From Paenibacillus dakarensis (GTDB taxonomy: Bacteria > Bacillota > Bacilli > Paenibacillales > Paenibacillaceae): a stretch of 64,000 bases of DNA. The position numbers and the translations under genes were made by a program. This document shows, piece after piece, positions 1 to 8,278 of this stretch; the first letter of the stretch is position 1, and each line of letters starts with the position of its first letter. Location: assembly GCF_001373415.1 (NCBI RefSeq), contig NZ_CDSE01000038.1, positions 38,274 through 102,273 on the forward strand. Direction: 5' to 3'. The notes under the pieces are model-generated. The model saw nothing but the letters and a program-made list of their open reading frames with translations. It ran no database searches and was not told the origin of the DNA.

Positions 1-1280
1 TTGAGTCTGTTCATAGCGATACACTCCGTGACATTACGGTAAAAACAGGACATGACAACGAGCATGCAAGCCACTTTTATGAGAATGAAATCGTTGTGCG
101 GTTTACTAAGGAACCCACAGAGCTTGAGCTTAAGCAAATTTCTAAAGAAATCTCGTGCGATGCTCCCCGGAAACTCGGGTACGCGTATGTCTTCCGCTCG
201 AACCGAATGGATTATAAATCGCTTCAAACCTATTTCAGTCAGAAATGGAGCACCAAATATGCAGAACCTCATTTCATGTATTTAACGAATGAGAGCAGTG
301 ATCCGGTGACTGATAACGTAAATATCCCAAATGACCTCCTATTCTCTAAATATCAATGGAATCTTCCGGCGATCGAAACGAATAAAGGATGGAATTTATC
401 CAGAGGCAGTCAAGATGTTGTTATAGCGGTTGTGGATACCGGAGTAGACCTTCATCACACAGATCTAAATGGTCAGCTCGTTCCAGGATATAATGTGGTA
501 AATCCTGATAAAGAGCCGGATGATGATGTCGGGCATGGCACTCACGTCGCCGGCATTATCGGAGCCTTGGTAAACAACGGTGAGGGTGTCGCAGGAGTTA
601 GCTGGTATAACAAGATCATGCCAGTTAAGGCACTTGATTCAAGTGGATCAGGTACAACGTATGCGGTGGCAGAAGGGATTATTTGGGCTACCGATCATGG
701 AGCAAAGGTTATTAACATGAGTCTTGGTAACTATGCAGATTCACAATTTTTACACGATGCTGTGAGATATGCTTATGACCGTGACGTTATCCTCGTTGCA
801 GCTTCGGGAAATGATAATACAGAGCGTCCCGGTTACCCTGCCGCTTATCCAGAAGTGTTAGCGGTCGGGGCTACCAATCAAGATATGAGCCGCGCCGATT
901 ATTCGAATTACGGAGATTATATCGATGTAACTGCACCAGGAACCAATATTGCAAGTACTTATCCAGGAAATCAGTACGCTGCCCTTTCCGGAACATCCAT
1001 GGCAAGCCCTCATGCAGCCGCTATGGCCGGGCTTATCCGCTCGCTCAATCCGGAGCTAAGCAACAGGGAGGTAATGGATCTCATGATTTCCCAAGCCGTT
1101 GACCTCGGTGACAAAGGCAAGGACAAATATTACGGCAGCGGTCAGGTTGACGTCTTTCGGGCACTTCAGGCTGCTGGCAATCAGAGCAGGCCGCTGCAGT
1201 TATGGCCGCAGCGTGTTCTTCAGCGGCTTTATCAGGAGATTCAGCGGAATAACATATCCTCCTCAACCCATAACCGGTAA
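1..1280 (+). CDS. S8 family serine peptidase (subtilisin-like), 5' end outside the window
   Basis: The reading frame is open from base 3, so the gene begins before the window. The GTG at 96 is only an internal codon: the upstream residues (HFYENEIVV...) read smoothly into the pro-domain-like segment. The subtilisin triad is intact: Asp in VVDTGVDLHHTDL, His in GHGTHVAGIIGA, Ser in GTSMASPHAA. The fold resembles thermitase/fervidolysin-type secreted proteases whose N-terminal propeptide assists folding and inhibits the enzyme. The signal peptide would lie upstream and is not visible. The gene is convergent with the coat-protein gene and shares a hairpin terminator with it. Family assignment is firm; substrate and secretion are inferred. 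Confidence 0.93.
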   Translation, partial: ESVHSDTLRDITVKTGHDNEHASHFYENEIVVRFTKEPTELELKQISKEISCDAPRKLGYAYVFRSNRMDYKSLQTYFSQKWSTKYAEPHFMYLTNESSDPVTDNVNIPNDLLFSKYQWNLPAIETNKGWNLSRGSQDVVIAVVDTGVDLHHTDLNGQLVPGYNVVNPDKEPDDDVGHGTHVAGIIGALVNNGEGVAGVSWYNKIMPVKALDSSGSGTTYAVAEGIIWATDHGAKVINMSLGNYADSQFLHDAVRYAYDRDVILVAASGNDNTERPGYPAAYPEVLAVGATNQDMSRADYSNYGDYIDVTAPGTNIASTYPGNQYAALSGTSMASPHAAAMAGLIRSLNPELSNREVMDLMISQAVDLGDKGKDKYYGSGQVDVFRALQAAGNQSRPLQLWPQRVLQRLYQEIQRNNISSSTHNR

Positions 1281-1283
1281 AGA

Positions 1284-1325
1284 AAAAAAGCAGCTTTCGC
1301 CTTTGGCGATTTAGCTGCTTTTTTG
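1284..1325. terminator. bidirectional intrinsic terminator between protease and coat gene
   Basis: Arms AAAAAAGCAGCT and AGCTGCTTTTTT flank an inner TCGCC-TTT-GGCGA hairpin. A-tract and T-tract on opposite sides allow termination of both convergent genes. Confidence 0.85.
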
Positions 1326-1349
1326 AATGTAGATAAACCTGGTTTGCTA

Positions 1350-1613
1350 TTATTTCTTCTTACGGGCGCGTGATACACGCACAGTGCGTTTCTTGGATGC
1401 TTTGCCAGATACAGCTACGTCCCTCACTTCTTCATTTTCCCATTTGTAAATATGATGATGTACAGGTACGCAGTGAACTTTATCAACAACTTTAATCGGA
1501 TGAATGACGGGTACAATTTGCGGTATAAAGCGCTCTCTCACAATGACTACTGGCTCACATACAATTGGAGACACCGGTGGACAAAAATTTGGGCAAGTTA
1601 TTTCGCAGGACAT
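1350..1613 (-). CDS. CotD-like spore coat protein
   Basis: An 87-residue protein, Cys/Pro/His-rich at its N-terminus (MSCEITCPNFCPPVSPIVC), with a central run PQIVPVIHPIKVVDKVHCVP followed by VHHHIY and a strongly basic tail ending RARKKK. Histidine- and proline-rich repeats of the IVPxIHP type are seen in the CotD family of inner-coat proteins of Bacilli. I placed the start at 1613 because AAAGGAAGTGG lies just upstream. The open frame continues to 1916 but would then overlap the RNase P RNA. Role in the spore coat is inferred from family resemblance. A sporulation-type promoter was not convincingly found. Confidence 0.65.
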   Translation of the reverse strand: MSCEITCPNFCPPVSPIVCEPVVIVRERFIPQIVPVIHPIKVVDKVHCVPVHHHIYKWENEEVRDVAVSGKASKKRTVRVSRARKKK

Positions 1614-1851
1614 TGCTAGCCACTTCCTTTCTGTTGATGATAACAGCTTATTATTTAGAGGGCTTATTGGTATGGACGTTTGTTCGCTAATGACATTAAC
1701 ATACCTAAAAATAAAGCATATGCCTAAAGAAAGTGTAAAATCATATGAAAAAACGCGTATCTTTTCATTGGACCACACAGGTCTGTTTGAAAAGCACGCG
1801 TTATATTTCATGCATATACCAGGGTGAAACTCATTAAAGCTGTTGCAGTTA

Positions 1852-2253
1852 GGAAAGCTTACCGTAAGCCGGGTTCTGTGCTGTTCGTGGTCATAACGGG
1901 AACTACCCTGCCACATTAAGCGACAATCATCTATCTAGGCCGGGCATTACTGCTCGGCTCCAGCGACCAACCTAGACGCGCCTCGGGCAAAGGCTGCTTC
2001 CTCGAAAGAAGCTGCGTCCCATTAGGTCTTGCTCCAGGTGGGGTTTACCAGGAACGAAGTCACCAGCGTTCCTCGGGGTCTCTTACACCTCGGTTCCATC
2101 CTTGCCTGTGCCGCAAAGCGGCCATCGGCGGTCCATTTCTGTGGCACTATCCTTCAACTCGCGCTGACTGGACGTTATCCAGCACCCTGCCCTATGGAGC
2201 CCGGACTTTCCTCTCGCGGCTCTCGCCGCCAGCGATTGTCTGTTAAACTTTCC
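1852..2253 (-). ncRNA. rnpB: RNase P RNA, type A architecture
   Basis: Catalytic RNA subunit of RNase P, which removes 5' leaders from pre-tRNAs. The minus strand carries the universal core: GAGGAAAGTCCGGGCTCC and the CATAGGGCAGGGTGCTGG-like P3/P4 flank near the 5' end, AGTGCCACAGAAA, GGTAAACCCCACC, GGAGCAAGACC, and the 3' P4 strand in ACAGAACCCGGCTTA. GGAAAGTTTA (2244-2253) pairs with TAAGCTTTCC (1852-1861) to close helix P1 and sets the ends, about 402 nt. The GGAGCAAGACC(T)AAT element and the GGCAAGGATGGAACCGAGGTGTAAGAGACC segment match type A RNAs (E. coli-like) rather than the type B RNA of B. subtilis. Confidence 0.95.
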
Positions 2254-2267
2254 GGACAACAATTGAT

Positions 2268-2296
2268 AGTATACAAGTTATTGCAGCCATATACAA
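2268..2296 (-). promoter_or_regulatory. sigma-A promoter of rnpB
   Basis: On the minus strand TTGTAT (2291-2296), a 17-nt spacer, and TATACT (2268-2273). Transcription would start near 2261, a few bases before the folded RNA. The -35 is weak and the -10 is good. Confidence 0.6.
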
Positions 2297-2351
2297 CCCC
2301 TTAATCATTAGCAGGCCAAGAGGAAAGTTCCTGTAATTCCTTTAACTATCC

Positions 2352-3467
2352 TTATATAAAGCGAAACGGCTCTGTGTTGACTTTTGATGCAATAACACGG
2401 GTATCATACCGATGCTCCTGCAGTTTGCCTTCCATCCATTCAGCCACTTTCAGCTTCATGATTTTCTCGGCATTATGTCCAGGATCAATGATTGCAAGGC
2501 CGGCAGCCAATGCGTCTTGAGCTGTATGGTAATCGATATCTCCTGTTATCAATACATCAGCCCCTTTAAACAGAACTGTATTCATAAAACTGCCACCTGA
2601 TCCGCCAATCACCGCTGCTTTTTTAACCATACGGTCCAAATCACCTACAACTCTAACATGTGGAACCTCTAATTTCTCTTTGACGACATCCACCAGTGCA
2701 GCGAGCGTAACGGGTTCGCTTAATTTGCCGATTCGTCCCAAACCGAGAGACCGTCCTTTAAGATCCATAGGATAAAGATCATAGGCAACCTCCTCATAAG
2801 GGTGAGCTTTAAGCATAGCTTGGATTACTCTGCTGCGAATATTTTGCGGAACGACCGTTTCGATTCTGACCTCGTCTGCCCGTTCCATTTTCCCTTGCTT
2901 CCCTAAAAAAGGATCTGTCCCTTCTCCAGGAACAAAGGTGCCAAAGCCCTCCACATTAAAGCTGCAGTGGCTGTAGTTTCCAATCGACCCTGCCCCGGCA
3001 TTCAAAACCGCATCCAGTACTTCCTGGTGATGACTCTTCGGTACAAATACGACAAGCTTGGAAAGCTGCTCGGTATGTACATCATGAATAGGTAATGTAT
3101 TCGTAATACCCAGTGCTTCCGCCATCCAGTCGTTCATCCCGCCTTCAGTTACATCCAGGTTGGTATGACTTATGTATACGGCAATATCGTTTTTAATAAG
3201 CTTTTCATAAACTTTTCCCATAGGGGAATCGGTCTGCAGCTGCTTCAAGGGCCGATAAATTATCGCATGATGGGCAATAATGAGATCCGCACCAAGCTCG
3301 ATTGCTTCCTCCACCACTTCCTCATTTACATCCAATGCAATGAGTACCGTCTTTATTTCTTTATTCAGTGTACCAAGCTGCAGGCCGATCCGGTCATCCG
3401 GCATAGCCACATGCTTGGGAGCCAGCTGTTCCATATATTGTATTACTGTTTGTCCTTTGGCAAGCAT
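2352..3467 (-). CDS. yqfO: Nif3-like dinuclear metal centre protein (YqfO type)
   Basis: A 371-residue protein of the long Nif3/YqfO form. Metal-ligand motifs are visible: LIIAHHAIIYRPLK in the N-terminal half, SHTNLDVTEGG, and a C-terminal DPGHNAEK. Between the two halves of the Nif3 core sits an inserted CutA/PII-like domain (about residues 130-240). Biochemical function is unresolved for the family; GTP cyclohydrolase-like and metal-related roles have been proposed. AGGAGGTG five bases upstream of ATG 3467 decides the start. The start lies inside the 3' end of trmK, so the two are translationally coupled, as in many Bacilli. Confidence 0.93.
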   Translation of the reverse strand: MLAKGQTVIQYMEQLAPKHVAMPDDRIGLQLGTLNKEIKTVLIALDVNEEVVEEAIELGADLIIAHHAIIYRPLKQLQTDSPMGKVYEKLIKNDIAVYISHTNLDVTEGGMNDWMAEALGITNTLPIHDVHTEQLSKLVVFVPKSHHQEVLDAVLNAGAGSIGNYSHCSFNVEGFGTFVPGEGTDPFLGKQGKMERADEVRIETVVPQNIRSRVIQAMLKAHPYEEVAYDLYPMDLKGRSLGLGRIGKLSEPVTLAALVDVVKEKLEVPHVRVVGDLDRMVKKAAVIGGSGGSFMNTVLFKGADVLITGDIDYHTAQDALAAGLAIIDPGHNAEKIMKLKVAEWMEGKLQEHRYDTRVIASKVNTEPFRFI

Positions 3468-4204
3468 GCCAGCACCTCCTCAATTTTCTTGATGTCCGCT
3501 CTTATGTTAGCTGATTTTTCTTCCGCAGAAGCCAGATCAGATTTCGATAAGGAGCGTAAAATACTATTCATCTTCTGGATCTCTGATTTCCACTTGGCAT
3601 GAAATACAGAGGAAGGGCGCTGAAGGAGCCAGGGTCCCATTCGGAGCAGCCAATCTGTCGATATTTTAGTGCCTTCACCCATGATTCGCTCTTGGTATAA
3701 TTCCTCATTCTTAATTTCTAAACCCTGCTCTTCAGGCACGGCTATAAGCACTTCATAAATCTTGCCGTCTTCCACCAGTATATACTCGTTGATTAACACC
3801 CAGTGGTGTTCAAGAAGCCATTTACGTAATATATCTTCTCCCACATTAGGCTGAAGCACTAGTCGGCTTACTCCGCTGAGTTTATTCTCGCCCCGATCAA
3901 GGATTGAAGCGATTAACCCCCCGCCCATACCAGAGATCGTTATAACATCAACTTCACCAGTCTCAAGAACATCTAAACCATCTCCAAGACGAACCATTAC
4001 GGCATGTGTCAACCCCGACTCGGTCACCTGCTTGACAGCCGCCTGATAAGGCCCCGAATTAACCTCTCCTGCTATAGCAGAGACACAGGTTCCTGTCTCT
4101 ACTGCTGCTGTCGGAAGAAGGGCATGATCAGAGCCAATATCCGCAAGTCGGCTTCCACTAGGAATATGATCTAATATTAACTGTAATCGATTCGATAATT
4201 TCAT
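3443..4204 (-). CDS. trmK: tRNA (adenine(22)-N(1))-methyltransferase
   Basis: SAM-dependent methyltransferase that makes m1A22 in tRNA. The Rossmann SAM motif LADIGSDHALLP lies near residues 19-30, and a glycine-rich ISGMGGGLIASIL follows, as in TrmK/YqfN. ATG 4204 is chosen because the family begins MKLSxRL just before the SAM motif. The open frame extends 19 codons further upstream to 4261, but those residues are not family-like. The protein is about 253 aa. The 3' end overlaps yqfO by 25 bases. Confidence 0.92.
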   Translation of the reverse strand: MKLSNRLQLILDHIPSGSRLADIGSDHALLPTAAVETGTCVSAIAGEVNSGPYQAAVKQVTESGLTHAVMVRLGDGLDVLETGEVDVITISGMGGGLIASILDRGENKLSGVSRLVLQPNVGEDILRKWLLEHHWVLINEYILVEDGKIYEVLIAVPEEQGLEIKNEELYQERIMGEGTKISTDWLLRMGPWLLQRPSSVFHAKWKSEIQKMNSILRSLSKSDLASAEEKSANIRADIKKIEEVLACLPKDKQ

Positions 4205-4570
4205 GATGACACCCGCGCTATCCTTTATTTTTCGAAATATGTAACATTCATACCCTATCAAAACGCATAGAAAACTGCAAATACATGCTTGAAATTGCCT
4301 TGTTCAGACATTCAACCGCATTAAAAATATTGCAGTAAAGTAATTGTAAGCAATTTGCAATGACCACGGAAAAGAGCTAAAATAAAGACCAGCAAAACAA
4401 ATAAAGGAAATTAAACCATTCCAAGTAAATTGCATTGTGTCATCCCGACTTGCTGTCGATAGATCGTTTTCTCTTTCTAGTATAGGCAATTTCGGTTGCT
4501 TCTATATGAAGTATGAACGAAGAAAAAAGGACCTGCTGCGATTAGATTGCAGTAGGTCCATAGCTTACTC
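4205..4570. other. intergenic stretch between sigA and trmK without a convincing gene
   Basis: About 366 bp, AT-rich, holding the sigA terminator (4522-4560) and otherwise nothing I can support. B. subtilis has cytochrome gene cccA near here; no CxxCH-coding frame is present. A 61-codon minus frame (4304-4489) starts at ATT without a ribosome binding site and was rejected. Confidence 0.6.
4522..4560 (-). terminator. intrinsic terminator after sigA
   Basis: Minus strand GGACCTACTGC, 9-nt loop, GCAGCAGGTCC, then TTTTTT. Confidence 0.9.
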
Positions 4571-5707
4571 CTATTCCAGAAAGTCCTTCAATCGCTTACT
4601 GCGGCTTGGATGGCGAAGTTTGCGGAGCGCTTTCGCTTCGATCTGGCGAATCCGTTCACGGGTAACGCCAAATACCTTACCTACTTCTTCAAGCGTTCTT
4701 GTCCGTCCATCATCAAGTCCAAAACGAAGACGGAGTACATTCTCCTCACGTTCTGTGAGTGTATCGAGAACATCTTCCAGCTGCTCTTTCAGCAGCTCGT
4801 AGGCTGCCGCATCCGCAGGTGCAAGTGCTTCCTGATCTTCGATGAAGTCTCCCAAGTGTGAATCATCCTCTTCACCAATAGGTGTTTCCAACGAAACAGG
4901 CTCTTGGGCAATCTTCATGATCTCGCGAACCTTCTCAACGCTCAGCTCCATTTCGGCAGCAATTTCCTCAGGGGACGGTTCACGTCCAAGCTCTTGCAGC
5001 AATTGTCTGGATACCCGAATCAACTTGTTAATTGTTTCAACCATATGAACAGGAATCCGGATTGTACGTGCCTGGTCTGCTATGGCACGCGTAATCGCTT
5101 GCCGGATCCACCAGGTCGCATACGTACTAAATTTGTAACCCTTTTTGTGGTCGAATTTCTCAACCGCTTTGATCAGACCCATATTGCCTTCTTGAATAAG
5201 ATCGAGGAACAGCATTCCACGGCCTACATAACGCTTGGCAATACTTACAACGAGACGAAGGTTAGCTTCTGCAAGCCGGCGTTTCGCCTCTTCATCCCCG
5301 TTCTCAATCCGCTTTGCCAGTTCTACTTCATCATCAGCTGACAATAGGGGTACACGGCCGATCTCTTTCAAATACATACGTACCGGGTCATTGATTTTGA
5401 TACCTGGAGGCAGTGATAAATCGTCATCAAATCCGCCGCCAAAGTCATCGTTGTTATTCTCATCCTGATCATCAGATTGACGGTGGCTGTTATCCTCGTC
5501 ACTCTCATTGTTAACCTCAATACCTAAATCACCGAGCTGTTCGTAGAACTCCTCCATTTGCTCGGGATCCTGATCAAATGGTGAAAGTTTCTCCATAATA
5601 ACTTTATAACTTAGTACGGATCTCTTTTTACCCTGTTCAATTAACTGATCTTTTACTTGATCCAGTGTAAATTCCGTTTCTAGTTCAGTATGCTGATCAT
5701 TCGCCAT
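4571..5707 (-). CDS. sigA: primary RNA polymerase sigma factor SigA (RpoD)
   Basis: The housekeeping sigma factor. Region 1.2 is seen in [17 protein letters not shown]; region 2 in [16 protein letters not shown], the -10-binding and core-binding stretch [18 protein letters not shown]; region 4.2 helix-turn-helix in [18 protein letters not shown]. An acidic low-complexity spacer ([18 protein letters not shown]) precedes region 1.2. Length is about 378 aa, typical for Bacilli. ATG 5707 is chosen over 5737 because GGAGGGAG sits seven bases upstream and the family starts M(A)NDQ. It follows dnaG in the classical macromolecular-synthesis order. Confidence 0.98.
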   Translation of the reverse strand: MANDQHTELETEFTLDQVKDQLIEQGKKRSVLSYKVIMEKLSPFDQDPEQMEEFYEQLGDLGIEVNNESDEDNSHRQSDDQDENNNDDFGGGFDDDLSLPPGIKINDPVRMYLKEIGRVPLLSADDEVELAKRIENGDEEAKRRLAEANLRLVVSIAKRYVGRGMLFLDLIQEGNMGLIKAVEKFDHKKGYKFSTYATWWIRQAITRAIADQARTIRIPVHMVETINKLIRVSRQLLQELGREPSPEEIAAEMELSVEKVREIMKIAQEPVSLETPIGEEDDSHLGDFIEDQEALAPADAAAYELLKEQLEDVLDTLTEREENVLRLRFGLDDGRTRTLEEVGKVFGVTRERIRQIEAKALRKLRHPSRSKRLKDFLE

Positions 5708-5750
5708 CCTTTGGCTCCCTCCTCCCTTTAGAAACATTCAAGCTGGGCTG

Positions 5751-7565
5751 TCATTGTCTCTCTAGGGCAATAATTTCACTTGCAATTTGTGCGGCGCGCA
5801 TAAAATCACCCGAGCGTTCCGCCTTCATCATTTCTTCTTTCTTCTGATCAATCTGTTTCTGCCGAGGATATTTCAGTACTTCTCTTATACAATCATCGAG
5901 TACTTGAACATTCCAGTCCGTAGGAGTATCCATCATGGAAATCGAACTCACCGTTTTCTCCAGCCGATCATCATGAAGTGATGATATAAACCGGCTGATA
6001 TCCGGTGGTTTGTCCTGCGCGTAATAAGCATATAGATAAGCAGCTATCGCCGCATGATCATCAATATTAAATGCTTCTCCCAATTTATCGCTCACATATC
6101 TGGCGGCTTCCGAATCCTGAAGCATTAATGATAGCAGCCGTCGTTCTGCAGCATGGTATGCCGGTAGCAGAGTTGGAGTTGAAATCTGCCCTTTTTTATG
6201 CCTACCAGTATTCCACCTTTTTTCCTTATTATCCCCACTGCTCATCTTTTTTTGCATAGACTGTCTGAGCAAGTTACAATCCTGCTTCAGACTTTCATAA
6301 GAAAGGCCCAGTTCAGAAGATAATTCCCTCAAATAAACTTCACGCTCAGTAGAGGAATTCAGGACAGCAATAATCGGAAGTGCCTCTTTCGCATACGATA
6401 TTTTGCCTTCTTCTAGCAGTATATGGTGTTTTTTCAGATATATAAGTTTAAATTTCGTGGTTGAAACGGCTGATTCAATAATATGTCTAAACCGATCGGC
6501 TCCATATTTACGAAAATAATCGTCAGGATCTAATCCGTCACCCATAACTGAAATTCTCACTCTAAGGCCAGCGCCTTCTAGCATAGGGATGACTTTCATT
6601 GCAGCAGCCAATCCCGCCTTATCTCCGTCGTAAGTGATGACAACTTCTTCAGCCATAGACTTCATAATAGCAACCTGCTGTTCAGTAAGTGAAGTGCCCA
6701 TAGTCGCAACTACATTGTGGAAGCCTGCCTCCCAAGAGGATATAACATCTCCGTAACCTTCACATAATATGATTTGACGCAGTTTACGTATGGAAGTCTT
6801 GGCCTGGTGCAAATTGTATAATGTACGACTCTTGTTGAATAACAGACTTTCAGGGGAATTGAGATATTTAGGTTGTCCCTCTCCTAAGATCCGACCGGCA
6901 AATGCAATGACTCTCCCATTCCGATCATGAATCGGGAACATAATTCTTCCTCTAAATTTATCTATAAAACCATCACTTTCATGCCTTGCGGACAATAGCC
7001 CGCCCTTCTCCATCTCTTTCAGATCATAGTTACGCTTGCTCAAAAATTGAACCAGTGTATCCCAACGATCTGGTGCGAACCCAATCTGAAATTGATCTAT
7101 AATTTTGTCATGCATACCTCGCGCACGTAAGTATGCGATAGCTTCTTTGCCATGCTCTGTATTCTTCAACAAAAAGTGATACAATTTGGCTGTCAGCTCA
7201 TGTGCCTCATACAATCGTTCCTTTTCCGGATTTCGAGGGATAACAGAAAAACCTTGGCCCTCCGGTAGGGCAATATCATTCTCTTCTGCCATGATTTTTA
7301 CAGCTTCGGGAAAGGAAAATCCTTCGATTTCCATTCTGAATTTAATGGCATTACCGCCCTTGCCGCAACCATAACAGTAAAAGATTTGGCGCTCCGGAGT
7401 AACCGTAAAGGAAGGGGTCTTCTCCGAATGAAAAGGACAAAGTCCTTTCATATATTTCCCCTGCTTGGTAAGATGCACGTACTTGCTGACCGTATCAACA
7501 ATATCGCTTCGGGCCAGCACTGCCTCGATGACATCATCCGGTATGTTGCCTTGTCCGGTACTCAT
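5751..7565 (-). CDS. dnaG: DNA primase
   Basis: Makes RNA primers for replication with DnaB helicase. The N-terminal CHC2 zinc site is CPFHSEKTPSF...FYCYGCGKGG (about residues 43-70). The TOPRIM catalytic core includes ILCEGYGDVI and VVITYDGDKAG. The C-terminal helicase-binding domain follows, for about 604 aa in total. Start ATG 7565 has AAGGTGG at a good distance, whereas the longer ATG 7580 has its only purine run directly adjoining. It lies 43 bp upstream of sigA and probably shares its transcript. Confidence 0.97.
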   Translation of the reverse strand: MSTGQGNIPDDVIEAVLARSDIVDTVSKYVHLTKQGKYMKGLCPFHSEKTPSFTVTPERQIFYCYGCGKGGNAIKFRMEIEGFSFPEAVKIMAEENDIALPEGQGFSVIPRNPEKERLYEAHELTAKLYHFLLKNTEHGKEAIAYLRARGMHDKIIDQFQIGFAPDRWDTLVQFLSKRNYDLKEMEKGGLLSARHESDGFIDKFRGRIMFPIHDRNGRVIAFAGRILGEGQPKYLNSPESLLFNKSRTLYNLHQAKTSIRKLRQIILCEGYGDVISSWEAGFHNVVATMGTSLTEQQVAIMKSMAEEVVITYDGDKAGLAAAMKVIPMLEGAGLRVRISVMGDGLDPDDYFRKYGADRFRHIIESAVSTTKFKLIYLKKHHILLEEGKISYAKEALPIIAVLNSSTEREVYLRELSSELGLSYESLKQDCNLLRQSMQKKMSSGDNKEKRWNTGRHKKGQISTPTLLPAYHAAERRLLSLMLQDSEAARYVSDKLGEAFNIDDHAAIAAYLYAYYAQDKPPDISRFISSLHDDRLEKTVSSISMMDTPTDWNVQVLDDCIREVLKYPRQKQIDQKKEEMMKAERSGDFMRAAQIASEIIALERQ

Positions 7566-7605
7566 CCAAACCACCTTCATCTCTTTAGCACGTAAATATT
7601 ATTCG

Positions 7606-8076
7606 CTATGAACGAACGTTATCCTTCAATTTTTGCAAAAGTTTTGTCAAATTATGTTGAAACACGACTCGGTCTTCTTCAACCAATTTCTTGGGACCCT
7701 TACCATAATGGCCTGCTCTTCTTGCCTTGGCATGATGATGTCTTGAATCCAGTAAAAAATCGATATCCCTGTCATTAAAGAGGCGGCCCCGAAAGGATAG
7801 TACATGGCATAATTTGGACAGGGCCAGCGCCGCCAAACCATAATCCTGGGTAACGACAATATCACCGCGTACAATATGATTAGCAATGTATAAGTCTGCA
7901 CTCTGATCACTACGGTCAACCTGAATCGTCCGAACTCCCTCTTCTTCACGCAGCAGGTGATCATAAGAGGAAACAAGCAGGACCGGAACTCCAAATATCC
8001 TCGCTGTTTCTGCGATCTCCTTCTTCACAGGGCATGCATCACCGTCAACAACAATCTGCAGGGAACGTATGGACAT
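7606..8076 (-). CDS. YaiI/YqxD family protein (DUF188)
   Basis: About 156 aa. The family signature is the N-terminal VVDGDACPVKKEI, the QVDRSDQSADLYI segment and SFRGRLFNDRDIDFLLDSRHH. It resembles PIN-like nuclease folds but has no established substrate. ATG 8076 lies six bases after GGTGGTG; ATG 8079 and GTG 8088 are alternatives. It sits directly upstream of dnaG-sigA, as yqxD does in B. subtilis. A TATAAT sequence on the minus strand (8118-8123) may belong to the operon promoter, but no good -35 was found. Confidence 0.88.
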   Translation of the reverse strand: MSIRSLQIVVDGDACPVKKEIAETARIFGVPVLLVSSYDHLLREEEGVRTIQVDRSDQSADLYIANHIVRGDIVVTQDYGLAALALSKLCHVLSFRGRLFNDRDIDFLLDSRHHHAKARRAGHYGKGPKKLVEEDRVVFQHNLTKLLQKLKDNVRS

Positions 8077-8194
8077 CATAGGCACCACCGAATTTCGAGT
8101 TATTAAATACTCTATATATTATATACGTCTTAGGAGGATTAAAATCCTTCTTCTTCAGCGCTCAAAAGTCAATCCTCTTTTTTCCAAATCTCAG

Positions 8195-8245
8195 CAAGCA
8201 ATAACGAAAGCGGCCACCTTCTTCTGAAAAGGCTCCGCTTTCGTC
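8195..8245 (-). terminator. intrinsic terminator after glyS
   Basis: Minus strand ACGAAAGCGG (8235-8244) pairs with CCGCTTTCGT (8204-8213), followed by TATTGC; the U tract is short. Confidence 0.7.
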
Positions 8246-8278
8246 TTCTAATCATTCATTCAGTTGTGCTTCTCGGAT

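Noticed and set aside
1614..1916. N-terminal extension of the coat-protein frame
   Set aside because: Would overlap the RNase P RNA; residues look random and a good ribosome site supports the internal ATG at 1613.
2029..2304. 91-codon plus-strand frame
   Set aside because: Lies on the opposite strand of the RNase P RNA gene; its sequence is dictated by the RNA structure.
4304..4489. 61-codon minus-strand frame between sigA and trmK
   Set aside because: Starts at ATT, no ribosome binding site, no recognisable features apart from a chance hydrophobic run.
7608..7622. GAACGAACGTTA, a partial LexA-like sequence near dnaG
   Set aside because: Only one good half-site and located in the yaiI end rather than at a promoter.
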